In this document: in pieces, positions 1 through 6,420 of the stretch
Layout: every line of letters starts with the position of its first letter
Position numbering within the stretch: the first letter of the stretch is position 1
NCBI GenBank assembly: GCA_030616465.1
Contig: JAUWXH010000047.1
Location: forward strand, 1 to 8,789
Direction: 5' to 3'
Source: Planctomycetota bacterium
Lineage (GTDB): Bacteria; Planctomycetota; Phycisphaerae; UBA1845; Fen-1342
Length of the DNA stretch: 8,789 nucleotides
The notes under the pieces: generated by a model
What the model was told of the DNA's origin: nothing
The model's database searches: none
The model's input: the letters and a program-made list of their open reading frames with translations, nothing else
Program-made: the position numbers and the translations under genes

Positions 1-1711
1 AGTGATGCCGCCACAGCGCCCGGCCGACAGCGCTCGACACTGCGTCCCCTGGGGCTCGCGTCAGGGCGTCTGCCACGGCCTCGCGTTCATCCTCATCGGC
101 CGTCTCCAGAAACGCGACGAATGGCTCGACGGCGTCCTCGCGCCCGAGCTCTGCCGCGGCCGCTATCGCGGCCAACCGTACCTGCTTGTCTTCGTCCTTC
201 AGCCCCGCGAGCGCCGCTGAACTCGCAGCCCTATCTCCGCGTCGGCGAAGGATGTCCAGAATGTCGGCGCGCACGCTGGCCGGGGCTTTGTAAAACTGGA
301 GGACGTACGCGTCTGTGACCCCTTCGCCGGTGAGTCTGACCGCGAGTTCTCTTGCTGCTGCCCGCAGCTCCGGATTCATACTCGCCATGCTTTCGACCAC
401 GCGCCCGACGGCGTCGGCACCTCGAACCCTTGCCAACGCGTATAATGCCGCACACTTCTGGTGGACCTCCAAAAGCGAGGAGGGTCCGAGCCCCAGCGCG
501 AACTCGTGCGCGGCGGAGTCCGCGCATTCGTCGCCGTTCTCGGCCGAGCGTTCCAGGCCCTCCAGAAGCCACGCGAAGACCACGCACTGTCGGTACCAGG
601 GGTCGTCCGGGAGGGGTCCGGGGGCCAGTGCCTGAAAGCCCTCGACGCCGATGCTGGCCAGCGCCGAGAACGCGGGCAGTCGGCTGGCTTTGTCATCGGT
701 GAACGCCCGTTCCAGCAGGTGCGCCGCGCGCCCGTCGCGCAAGGATCCGATCGCGTCAATAATCGTGACGCGCTGGCGCCCGACGCTCTGGGGGAGCGCA
801 TCGCGAAAGACGCGGGCAGCTTCGTCGCCGCCGATGGCGAGCAGGGCTTGGGTGGCGGGATGGCAGAGTTCCTTATCCTTCAGCAGTCTCGCGAGCGCGG
901 GAACCGCGCGGTCGGTGCCGACCAGTTGGAGTTGGCGGAGCAGAAAAGCCTTGACCTCCCGAGGCTTGTCGCCTTCGAGTGCGTCGCATAACGCATCCAC
1001 GTACTTGTCGCACTGGGCGGGAGTTCCGCGACGGCCCAAATACCACGTCAGCGCGTGCAGCGCCATGCGCGCCTTGGTGTCGTCACCGGCGCCCGGCTCG
1101 ACCAGCATATCACAGAGCTTGGCCAGATCAGCGCGTTCGAGCTCGGCCAACTCCTTGCCGAGCGTCTCGGGCTTCTCGGCGTTGTTGAACGACACGCGCT
1201 CAAGCAACGCATTAAGCTTTGACGGCGCGTCCTGGGCCTGGACGGAGCGCGCTATGAACAGGACCGCGACCCCGCAGAAGATGACCAGGGCGAACCGCCT
1301 TGTTCCCGGAGAATGCGTACGCTGCGCCAGGGCGTCCCGGAGGGACGCTATGAGAATAGCCCAGCGTGAAACGCTGGGATGCCGGCGACGCGCCGACGGG
1401 GCTAGTCCCGAAGGGACGGCTGAAGTTTCATTCGTACCGCTGGGACTGACTCTTTCGGTCGGCCGATCAGATCCCAGCGTTGCACGCTGGGCTACATTCA
1501 GGTCGTCCCTTCGGGACTTCGTGGAAGAGCACGGCTGACACAGCCGTGCCACCCGGTGACTCGATTCGCCTCCCGCACCGCTGAAGCGATGGGCCACCCG
1601 TCGGCCGGGACGGAGCCCGGCCGCTACATCTGAACCCTGAACCCTGAACCATTCGGACGAGGCGTTCGTTGGTGATTGCTTCATGGCAACGTTCGCTTTC
1701 GTGCTCATCAT
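1..1711 (-). CDS. HEAT-repeat exported protein (3' end off window; start uncertain)
   Basis: One minus-strand frame is open from 1711 to the left edge (570 codons, no stop). The 3' end is missing. From about 1297 it reads RRFALVIFCGVAVLFIARS then VQAQD, a convincing Sec signal peptide cut after VQA (about 1235). Then come paired amphipathic helices, such as DRAVPALARLLKDKEL, SRLPAFSALASIGVEG, RADILDILRRRGDRAASSA and DKQVRLAAIAAAAELGRE, typical HEAT/armadillo-like repeats that act as protein-binding scaffolds. The start is the puzzle. No ATG, GTG or TTG lies just before the signal peptide; the nearest in-frame candidates are GTG at 1552 and 1597. The best initiation signal is ATG 1711 with GGAGGG 5 nt upstream, but this puts the signal peptide at residues 138-160, behind 137 residues read through hairpin repeats. 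Either the repeats invaded the gene's 5' end or a rarer start codon is used. The gene follows the oxidoreductase stop by 11 nt. Confidence 0.8.
   Translation of the reverse strand, partial: MMSTKANVAMKQSPTNASSEWFRVQGSDVAAGLRPGRRVAHRFSGAGGESSHRVARLCQPCSSTKSRRDDLNVAQRATLGSDRPTERVSPSGTNETSAVPSGLAPSARRRHPSVSRWAILIASLRDALAQRTHSPGTRRFALVIFCGVAVLFIARSVQAQDAPSKLNALLERVSFNNAEKPETLGKELAELERADLAKLCDMLVEPGAGDDTKARMALHALTWYLGRRGTPAQCDKYVDALCDALEGDKPREVKAFLLRQLQLVGTDRAVPALARLLKDKELCHPATQALLAIGGDEAARVFRDALPQSVGRQRVTIIDAIGSLRDGRAAHLLERAFTDDKASRLPAFSALASIGVEGFQALAPGPLPDDPWYRQCVVFAWLLEGLERSAENGDECADSAAHEFALGLGPSSLLEVHQKCAALYALARVRGADAVGRVVESMASMNPELRAAARELAVRLTGEGVTDAYVLQFYKAPASVRADILDILRRRGDRAASSAALAGLKDEDKQVRLAAIAAAAELGREDAVEPFVAFLETADEDEREAVADALTRAPGDAVSSAVGRALWRHH
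1330..1381 (-). repeat. Dispersed hairpin repeat unit, copy 1 (inverted)
   Basis: A 52-bp unit read on the minus strand holds two hairpins: CCCAGCGT/ACGCTGGG with a 3-nt loop (1360-1378) and GCGTCCC/GGGACGC with a 3-nt loop (1332-1348). Hand alignment with copy 2 (1470-1521, opposite orientation) gives about 40 of 52 identical positions, and the two hairpin centres are 29 nt apart in both. It resembles short palindromic repeats I associate with planctomycete genomes. There is no T-tract, so intrinsic terminator function is unlikely. Confidence 0.8.
1470..1521 (+). repeat. Dispersed hairpin repeat unit, copy 2
   Basis: Partner of the unit at 1330-1381 in the opposite orientation. It holds CCCAGCGT/ACGCTGGG (1473-1491) and GTCCC/GGGAC (1505-1517), each with a 3-nt loop. 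A third GTCCC/GGGAC hairpin lies between the copies at 1405-1417. Loop sequences differ while stems are kept, the pattern expected if the folded form matters for spread or function. Confidence 0.8.
1529..1549. repeat. Perfect 9-bp-stem palindrome
   Basis: GCACGGCTG and its exact complement CAGCCGTGC are separated by ACA. It continues the hairpin cluster 12 bases beyond the GTCCC/GGGAC stem of copy 2. A stem this stable would fold in RNA or single-stranded DNA. No T-run follows on either strand. Confidence 0.75.
1603..1622. repeat. GC-rich palindrome at the edge of the repeat cluster
   Basis: GGCCGGG and CCCGGCC form a perfect 7-bp stem around a 6-nt loop (ACGGAG). It is the outermost hairpin of the cluster, next to the heptamer direct repeats at 1631-1650. 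Confidence 0.65.
1631..1650. repeat. Heptamer direct repeat (TGAACCC, nearly three copies)
   Basis: TGAACCC occurs twice and is followed by TGAACC; on the minus strand this reads as GGTTCAG units. The 7-bp period shifts the reading frame from unit to unit, so this tract is unlikely to be selected as coding sequence, although it lies inside the open frame starting at 1711. Confidence 0.8.
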
Positions 1712-1725
1712 TCACGCCCTCCCTA
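1712..1725 (-). promoter_or_regulatory. Ribosome binding site overlapping the oxidoreductase stop
   Basis: On the minus strand the junction reads TAGGGAGGGCGTGAATG. The TAG ends the Gfo/Idh gene, GGAGGG is a strong Shine-Dalgarno sequence, and the ATG (1711) lies 5 nt beyond it. An in-frame TGA directly precedes the ATG, so translation cannot start further upstream. It is the best initiation signal for the HEAT-repeat frame and argues that the frame opens at 1711 despite the repeats that follow. Confidence 0.65.
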
Positions 1726-3015
1726 CAGATGCCACGGCGATCGCATGGGGACATCGACGAGCCGGTTGGCCTGTTCGTCGCCGATGAACTGTTCCTTATC
1801 CGGGTCCCATCGCAATGGCCGGCCGAGCCGGATGGCGAGCGCGGCCAGGTTCACCAGCGTGCACGAATGGTGCGCCGGCACCTCGTTCCCGCCCGCCTTC
1901 TGCCGCGTACGGACGGCTGTCTCGAAATCGACCAGCGGCTCGGGATCGGGCAGCCCGGCGATCTCGTCAAACAACCCCTCCGGTTCGGTTCGGTAGTTAT
2001 CGTAGACTTTGCCCTTGGGCCCCTCCAGCATCGGCAACCCGGCCGGGTGCGGCTGGCCCCACTCACCGCTGTCAAGAATGATCGTGTCCCCGTCGGCGTA
2101 CTTCATCGTGACCGACTCCCAGAGCCCGACCGCGTCGGGGTGTGGCGGCCAGGGGGCGACGGCCGAGATCTCCACCGGGCCGGTCTCGTCCTTGCCGAGG
2201 AAGTACTGCACCGGGTCGAGGTAGTGCTGCCCCATATCGGTCAGCCCGCCCCCGTCGTAGTCCCAATACCCCCGGAAGCTCGCGTGCACGCGGTGCGGGT
2301 GATACGGCTTGACCGGGGCCGGCCCGAGCCACATGTCGTAGTCCAGCACGTCGGGCACCGGCTGCGGCGTCAGGTTCGGTCTCCCGCTCCACTGCTTGAG
2401 CTTCCAGTTGAACCCGTTCGCGCGCGTCACCCGCACAGTGAGCGGCCGGCCGAGCAAACCGCTGTTGACCAGCTTTTTGAGCATCTTGCTGGCCCCGAAA
2501 CGGTAGTAGTTGCCGAACCGGCCGTGCGTGTTGACTTGCAGGATGCGCCCGTAGCGCTGCACCGTCTCCAGATACACCCGCCCTTCGCGGATCGTGCGGG
2601 TAAACGGCTTCTCCGACATGATGTCGAAGCCGCACTGCGCCGCCGCGATGCCGATCAGCGCGTGCCAGTGGGGCGGCGTGGCGATATGAATCGTGTCGAT
2701 GTCCCGGCGGTCGAGCACCTTTCGCCAGTCGGCGTACGCATCGCAGCTCCCGCCGGCCTTCTTCAACGCTCGGTTCAGGTGGTTCCGATCGACGTCGCAG
2801 ACGGCGAGTGTGACCGGCGGCTCGCCCGCTTTGTTCTCGGTCACGTGGCCGGCCAGGCCCATGCCGCCCGTGCCGATCACCGCCCGGGTGAGCACTTCGC
2901 TCGGCGGCGTATAGCCGGGCCCACCCAGCACGTGCCGCGGCACGATGTAGAACACCGCCCCGGCCTTGAGCGTGTTGCTGACGAACTTGCGTCGGGAAAT
3001 CCGTTTTGCTGACAT
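1723..3015 (-). CDS. Tat-exported Gfo/Idh/MocA family oxidoreductase
   Basis: The product has 430 residues from the ATG at 3015. This start puts a twin-arginine motif (SRRKFV, 7-12) and a hydrophobic stretch (about 16-26) at the N-terminus; longer in-frame starts overlap apbE and would bury the signal. The Rossmann fold follows: AVIGTGGMG (45-53) with the GxGGxG nucleotide motif, CDVD (73-76), ATPPHWH (112-118) and the hallmark SEKP (134-137), whose Lys is catalytic in the family. The C-terminal domain includes GYWDYDGGGLTDMGQHYLD (249-267); H264 fits the usual active-site His. Members oxidise or rearrange sugars using tightly bound NAD(P); exported copies are abundant in planctomycetes, mostly without known substrate. 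It follows apbE by 41 nt, a gap holding a palindrome, with GGGAGCGGG upstream of ATG. Substrate is unknown; inferred role is periplasmic sugar metabolism. Confidence 0.92.
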   Translation of the reverse strand: MSAKRISRRKFVSNTLKAGAVFYIVPRHVLGGPGYTPPSEVLTRAVIGTGGMGLAGHVTENKAGEPPVTLAVCDVDRNHLNRALKKAGGSCDAYADWRKVLDRRDIDTIHIATPPHWHALIGIAAAQCGFDIMSEKPFTRTIREGRVYLETVQRYGRILQVNTHGRFGNYYRFGASKMLKKLVNSGLLGRPLTVRVTRANGFNWKLKQWSGRPNLTPQPVPDVLDYDMWLGPAPVKPYHPHRVHASFRGYWDYDGGGLTDMGQHYLDPVQYFLGKDETGPVEISAVAPWPPHPDAVGLWESVTMKYADGDTIILDSGEWGQPHPAGLPMLEGPKGKVYDNYRTEPEGLFDEIAGLPDPEPLVDFETAVRTRQKAGGNEVPAHHSCTLVNLAALAIRLGRPLRWDPDKEQFIGDEQANRLVDVPMRSPWHL

Positions 3016-3039
3016 GGTCCCGCTCCCGAAAGCGACAAT

Positions 3040-3056
3040 GGTGGGCGGTGCCCACC
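3040..3056. repeat. Palindromic repeat directly after the apbE stop
   Basis: GGTGGGC and GCCCACC form a perfect 7-bp stem with a 3-nt loop, starting at the base after the apbE TAG (3057-3059) and ending 24 nt before the oxidoreductase ATG. With flanking bases it reads GTAGGGTGGGCACCGCCCAC on the minus strand, a phrase I recognise as recurrent in planctomycete intergenic DNA. It could weaken readthrough or protect the upstream mRNA end; no T-run follows. Confidence 0.7.
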
Positions 3057-4007
3057 CTACCGCTGGGTTTCCGGGCCGAAGCACAATAACTCGCGCTGCC
3101 CGGACCCCTGCGGGGCGAGTATAGCCGAGGTGTCCGCGTGCTGTCGACAGTAGCGTTCGACCTGCTCGGGCGACATGACCATGAACGCGGTGGCAAGTGC
3201 GTCGGAGACCGCCGCGGACCCCGCCCGAGCCCATGCACCCGAGACTCTGCCGACCGGTCGACCGGTCGCCGGATCGACGATGTGCTCGCCGTGCAGCAAC
3301 CGGCCCGAGCCGCTGAGGGCGGCGTCTTTCAGGTGGACGCTACTGAGCGTCTGCTCATGGGCCACCGGGTCGCGCAGCGCGACGCGCCAACCGGCGGCCT
3401 CCGGCGGACTGCCGAGCGCGTACACCGAACTCTGCCCCGCATGAATCAGCCCCGCCGCGATGCTCCAGTCACGCAGGATCGTCACCATCTGATCGATGGC
3501 ATACCCTTTGCCGATGCCGCCCAGGTCGATGCGGATTCCACCCGCCCGCAGGCCGACACAGCGTCGTTGCGGATCGAACTCGAGCAGGTGCATGGTGGGG
3601 CGGCGTGCCGGTTCGCCAGCCTCCCCGGCACCAGTCTGTGCCTCGTGGACCGCGCCGGGGTGTGCCGCTGCCACCTGGCTGCCGAAGGTGACGTCGAACG
3701 CCCCGCCGGTCTCGACGAACAGGCGCTCGGCCAGTTGAAGGCACTCAAACGCCTCGATACCTACGCAGGTCTCCTCACCGGCTGTCAGCGCGTTGACCCG
3801 CGCGATGTCGCTGGTCGCAACGAAGCGGCTCAATTCCTGTTCGAGTCGGTCGGCTTCCGCAAACGCCGCCTCCGCCGCCTGCCACGCGTACTTCGCATCC
3901 TCTTCGATCAGGTACAGCTCGAACGTGCACGCCATCGCGTCGTGCGCGAAGCGGCGGAGCCGGTACGGCGTGCGGGCGTCAACGGCCTGTGTAGGCGGCG
4001 CGATCAT
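3057..4007 (-). CDS. apbE: ApbE-type FAD:protein FMN transferase
   Basis: The product has 316 residues, a normal ApbE length. ApbE enzymes use FAD and Mg2+ to attach FMN to Thr/Ser in target proteins such as Rnf, Nqr and FMN-binding-domain proteins. Family blocks appear in order: FAHDAMACTFEL (20-31), ELSRFVATSDIARVNA (58-73), GGAFDVTFG (101-109), IRIDLGGIGKGYAID (158-172), HAGQSSVYALG (189-199), EHIVDPATGRPV (241-252) and SDALATAFMVM (268-278). D269 and T273 in the last block correspond to the usual metal ligands. The ATG overlaps the upstream TGA (ATGA), with AGGAAGG a few bases before it. Unusually for the family, there is no signal peptide or lipobox, so it may be cytosolic or exported another way. 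No FMN-acceptor domain is seen in the window, so its client lies elsewhere. Neighbouring cytochromes support a respiratory or extracytosolic redox context. Confidence 0.93.
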   Translation of the reverse strand: MIAPPTQAVDARTPYRLRRFAHDAMACTFELYLIEEDAKYAWQAAEAAFAEADRLEQELSRFVATSDIARVNALTAGEETCVGIEAFECLQLAERLFVETGGAFDVTFGSQVAAAHPGAVHEAQTGAGEAGEPARRPTMHLLEFDPQRRCVGLRAGGIRIDLGGIGKGYAIDQMVTILRDWSIAAGLIHAGQSSVYALGSPPEAAGWRVALRDPVAHEQTLSSVHLKDAALSGSGRLLHGEHIVDPATGRPVGRVSGAWARAGSAAVSDALATAFMVMSPEQVERYCRQHADTSAILAPQGSGQRELLCFGPETQR

Positions 4008-5641
4008 TCGCCTTCCTGCGAGGACGGGACAGGGATAGGATCAGCGAAACTCCGCGCGAAGCGCTGCCACAGCTCCTCCTCGACATACACCAACAGTACA
4101 ACATCCGGCCGCAACCCGTAATGGCTGACCCGGTACTCGCCGCGCAGCCACGCGTCCAGCGGCGGCTCGAGCTCGGTCGAGCTGATCACCACCGGGGCGT
4201 CCGCGTCTTCGGGCGGCTGTTCCCAATAGCCGACCCGCTCGAAGCGGCGCAGGTACCACGGCAGCGGCCACGGATCGGGCGCGATCACCTTGATGAGCAT
4301 GCCCTCACGGGCCGGGTGAAACGCGGCGACCCGCTCAACCCAATCGGTTAGCCGCTCGACGCCGGCCAGCGGGTGGGCGTACGCGTATGGGTTGCGGTTG
4401 TCGGCGTGCCAACGCGGGCTGTTGGCCAGATGGGCCTGCCAGCCGAGCTGAGCGGCACCCGCAGCCAGCAGCAAACCCACCACCACGCGCAGGCCGGCAA
4501 ACCGCACCCAGACGACCAACGCCGTCGCCCCCACGCCCGCCAGCAGAATCATGCCGTGCAGGAAGCTGAGCATGCTCCACGGCGTCTTGTAGGGGATCGC
4601 GGAGTAGATGACGGCCATCAGCAGCGTGTAGATCGTAAGCAACCGGATCAGCGGCAGGTGTGCGTCGCGGATGCCCTTGCCGGTCAGGGCCGCCACCATG
4701 CCGATTGCGGCAAGAAGCAGGATCAGCGCTTCGCTCCATACCGGACCGGTCTTGTAGTGGGTGTAGATCAGCATGTGCAGGTAGTAATGCCAGGGATGAT
4801 CGTGCAGCCCGTGCCCGCCGGCGCGATCAAAGTAAGTGGCGTACGCCCGGAGCGAATCGAGCGGCCCGGCCGGGTTGGTGAAGAAGGCAGAGAAGAACAG
4901 GACAGAGACAACGACCGCGACTGCCACGCCGCCGCCCAACACGCTGACGCGCAGGGTGCCACTGGCAGCTTGCTGCCGGTGTGTCTTGCCCGCGTCATCT
5001 GGGCTCGGCACGAGCGGACAAGCCGCCCGTACCACGCCGCGCTGCCATCGTGTCCACGCGGCCGTAATTACCAACGCCGCCAGCAGCGCGCCCCACGCAA
5101 CAATGCACGTTTCCTTCGTCGCGTGCATCAGCCCCACTGCAACACCGGCGAGCAACGCCCAGCCGACACGTCGCGAGCGCACGTATCGCCAGCCGGCGAC
5201 GATCGCGACGAGCGTGAAGAAGACCAGTAGCGTCTCCTGGATGTAATACCGGCTGTAGTAGACCATCGCCGGCGAAATGGCCGTCAGCACACCCGCACAG
5301 ATCGCGCTCGTCCGCCCCAACCCGTCGCTGAACAGCATGAGCAGCACTATTAGCCCGACGCCGAACAGCACCGGTACGAGGCGGAACGTGGCCGCGCTGG
5401 TCTCGGCGAAATCCCTGGCACCGCTCAGCCACACGACCGGCAACGCGAAGTAATAGAGCGTCGGCCCGTGATACTCCTGGGGGTCGTAGCGATACTGCCC
5501 CTCTTCCCACAGAATATTGAACTTGACGGCGTGCACCGCCTCATCGGTATGCATCGGGCGCCGGCTCAGCCCCGGCAGCCGAAACACCAGCGCTCCGGTG
5601 GATATGATCAGAATCAGCGCCGCGAATACCCAGGTCTTCAT
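4004..5641 (-). CDS. Agl23/TIGR03663-like GT-C membrane glycosyltransferase
   Basis: The product has 545 residues from the ATG in the ATGA overlap with the discoidin gene; upstream in-frame starts lie inside that gene and are rejected. About 10-12 hydrophobic helices span residues 4-400, followed by a soluble C-terminal part (about 401-545). The first loop carries RRPMHTDEAVHA (28-39), with the acidic D33/E34 pair typical of GT-C enzymes. YHGPTLYY (57-64), YYSRYYIQE (128-136) and YSAIPYKTPWSML (346-358) match the conserved blocks I know from TIGR03663 proteins. The family was named for association with archaeal N-glycosylation; in bacteria its substrate is generally unknown, and a polyprenyl-phosphate-sugar donor is assumed. 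A Gly/Pro/Gln-rich loop at about 210-232 contains an in-frame palindromic repeat (listed separately). No obvious ribosome binding site precedes the start, consistent with translational coupling. The family call is firm; enzymatic activity is inferred. Confidence 0.9.
   Translation of the reverse strand: MKTWVFAALILIISTGALVFRLPGLSRRPMHTDEAVHAVKFNILWEEGQYRYDPQEYHGPTLYYFALPVVWLSGARDFAETSAATFRLVPVLFGVGLIVLLMLFSDGLGRTSAICAGVLTAISPAMVYYSRYYIQETLLVFFTLVAIVAGWRYVRSRRVGWALLAGVAVGLMHATKETCIVAWGALLAALVITAAWTRWQRGVVRAACPLVPSPDDAGKTHRQQAASGTLRVSVLGGGVAVAVVVSVLFFSAFFTNPAGPLDSLRAYATYFDRAGGHGLHDHPWHYYLHMLIYTHYKTGPVWSEALILLLAAIGMVAALTGKGIRDAHLPLIRLLTIYTLLMAVIYSAIPYKTPWSMLSFLHGMILLAGVGATALVVWVRFAGLRVVVGLLLAAGAAQLGWQAHLANSPRWHADNRNPYAYAHPLAGVERLTDWVERVAAFHPAREGMLIKVIAPDPWPLPWYLRRFERVGYWEQPPEDADAPVVISSTELEPPLDAWLRGEYRVSHYGLRPDVVLLVYVEEELWQRFARSFADPIPVPSSQEGE
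4960..4981. repeat. In-frame palindromic repeat inside the Agl23-like gene
   Basis: CACTGGCAGC and GCTGCCGGTG form a 10-bp inverted repeat with a 2-nt spacer and one mismatch (a G-T-type pair). On the coding strand it is read as HRQQAASG (from residue 221) in a hydrophilic loop between two membrane helices. The sequence resembles another small repeat common in planctomycete genomes, so this loop may be a repeat-derived insertion tolerated by the protein. Confidence 0.55.
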
Positions 5642-6414
5642 TTCGCCGGCAGGGCGTAGACCTCCACCTCCGTATAGTGGTTCTGGTCGTCGGAAGTACT
5701 GCCGTTGCTGTACAGGCGAACATAGCGGGCCTTGACCCCCTTGGCGTCCACGAGCAGGCCCTCGAAGGTATCCCAGTACTCGTGCGCCTCGCCCAGCCCC
5801 AGCCCGGCCGAGTTGTCGTGGTCGTTGTTGAACAGCGAGCGCACGTTGCTGATGAAGTCCGCGTCGTCCGCCACCTGCACGACCACGTCGTGGTAGATGC
5901 GCGCGGTGATGTGGTAGTGCCATACCAGGAGCGCGCGGATCTCGTACTTGCGCTTCAGGTCGATCTGCACCCACTGCACGCCGGGGCCGAGCTCGACGTA
6001 GCTCCCTTCCTTGGCCTCCTTGTCCCCGTCGGTGGTGAACTTGATCTCACCGATGATCGGCTCGTCGTCACTGCTGGTCACCGGCTTGTTGACCGAGACA
6101 TTCTTGGTGCCTTTGGGGGCCAGAAACGGCGGACGCGGCTTGCCGGTCGGCTTCTTGATCCTGGTTCCCGGCGGGGCGTGCGCGGGCGTGCCCTTGAAGG
6201 CAGGCCGGGGCAGCTTCAGCTTGAGCGGCACCAGCTTGCTCTGGTCCGTTTTCTCTTTGGCCTGCGCCTGCGATTCGGTCTGCTTGGACTGCTTGACCTG
6301 AGCGGCGTCCGTCTTGTCATCCCGCGATTGTGCCTGACTCACTTGAACGACGGCGATTGCCAGGACGACCGCGATGAACGCCGGTCGATAAAGACGTACC
6401 TGTCTGCGGGTCAT
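5638..6414 (-). CDS. Secreted discoidin-like (F5/8 type C) domain protein
   Basis: The product has 258 residues. The N-terminus has basic residues (MTRRQVRLYR), a hydrophobic core at 11-25 and a probable cleavage site after SQA (about 26-28), so it is exported by Sec. Residues 29-105 are a Lys/Gln/Pro-rich low-complexity linker, likely disordered. From about 106 to 256 it resembles an F5/8 type C/discoidin beta-sandwich: a KPVTSSDDEP opening, WVQIDLKRKYEIRALLVWHYH in the middle, and a closing ARYVRLYSNGS then TEVEVYAL strand. Such domains bind glycans or other surface ligands; the ligand here is unknown. No catalytic domain is present. It starts 6 nt after the upstream stop, preceded by AAGGGGTAAGG, and its TGA overlaps the next ATG (ATGA). 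The position between cytochrome and glycosyltransferase-like genes suggests an envelope-associated binding protein. The fold call is from sequence pattern only. Confidence 0.85.
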   Translation of the reverse strand: MTRRQVRLYRPAFIAVVLAIAVVQVSQAQSRDDKTDAAQVKQSKQTESQAQAKEKTDQSKLVPLKLKLPRPAFKGTPAHAPPGTRIKKPTGKPRPPFLAPKGTKNVSVNKPVTSSDDEPIIGEIKFTTDGDKEAKEGSYVELGPGVQWVQIDLKRKYEIRALLVWHYHITARIYHDVVVQVADDADFISNVRSLFNNDHDNSAGLGLGEAHEYWDTFEGLLVDAKGVKARYVRLYSNGSTSDDQNHYTEVEVYALPAK

Positions 6415-6420
6415 TCTGCC

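Noticed and set aside
376..801. 141-codon minus-strand open frame in the left region
   Set aside because: It is out of frame with the HEAT-repeat protein, which covers the same bases with sensible helical repeats; this frame is Arg/Ser/Trp-rich noise.
651..1538. 295-codon plus-strand open frame
   Set aside because: Antisense to the HEAT gene and the repeat cluster; Ser/Arg-rich with no domain.
1330..1650. CRISPR array or intrinsic terminator
   Set aside because: The repeats are unequal, inverted and irregularly spaced with no uniform spacers, and no hairpin is followed by a T-run.
1669..3012. 447-codon plus-strand open frame
   Set aside because: It lies antisense to the oxidoreductase, which has clear family motifs; the translation is Arg/Val/Pro-rich with no recognisable domain, as expected of a GC-rich shadow frame.
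3016..3234. Longer N-terminus for the oxidoreductase starting inside apbE
   Set aside because: It would overlap apbE by about 180 nt, read through the palindrome and bury the twin-arginine signal; the ATG at 3015 is better.
3138..4121. 327-codon plus-strand open frame
   Set aside because: Antisense to apbE, whose conserved motifs settle the coding strand.
5642..5974. Longer N-terminus for the Agl23-like protein
   Set aside because: It would overlap the discoidin gene and add Arg/Gly-rich shadow sequence before the natural first membrane helix; the ATGA overlap marks the true start.
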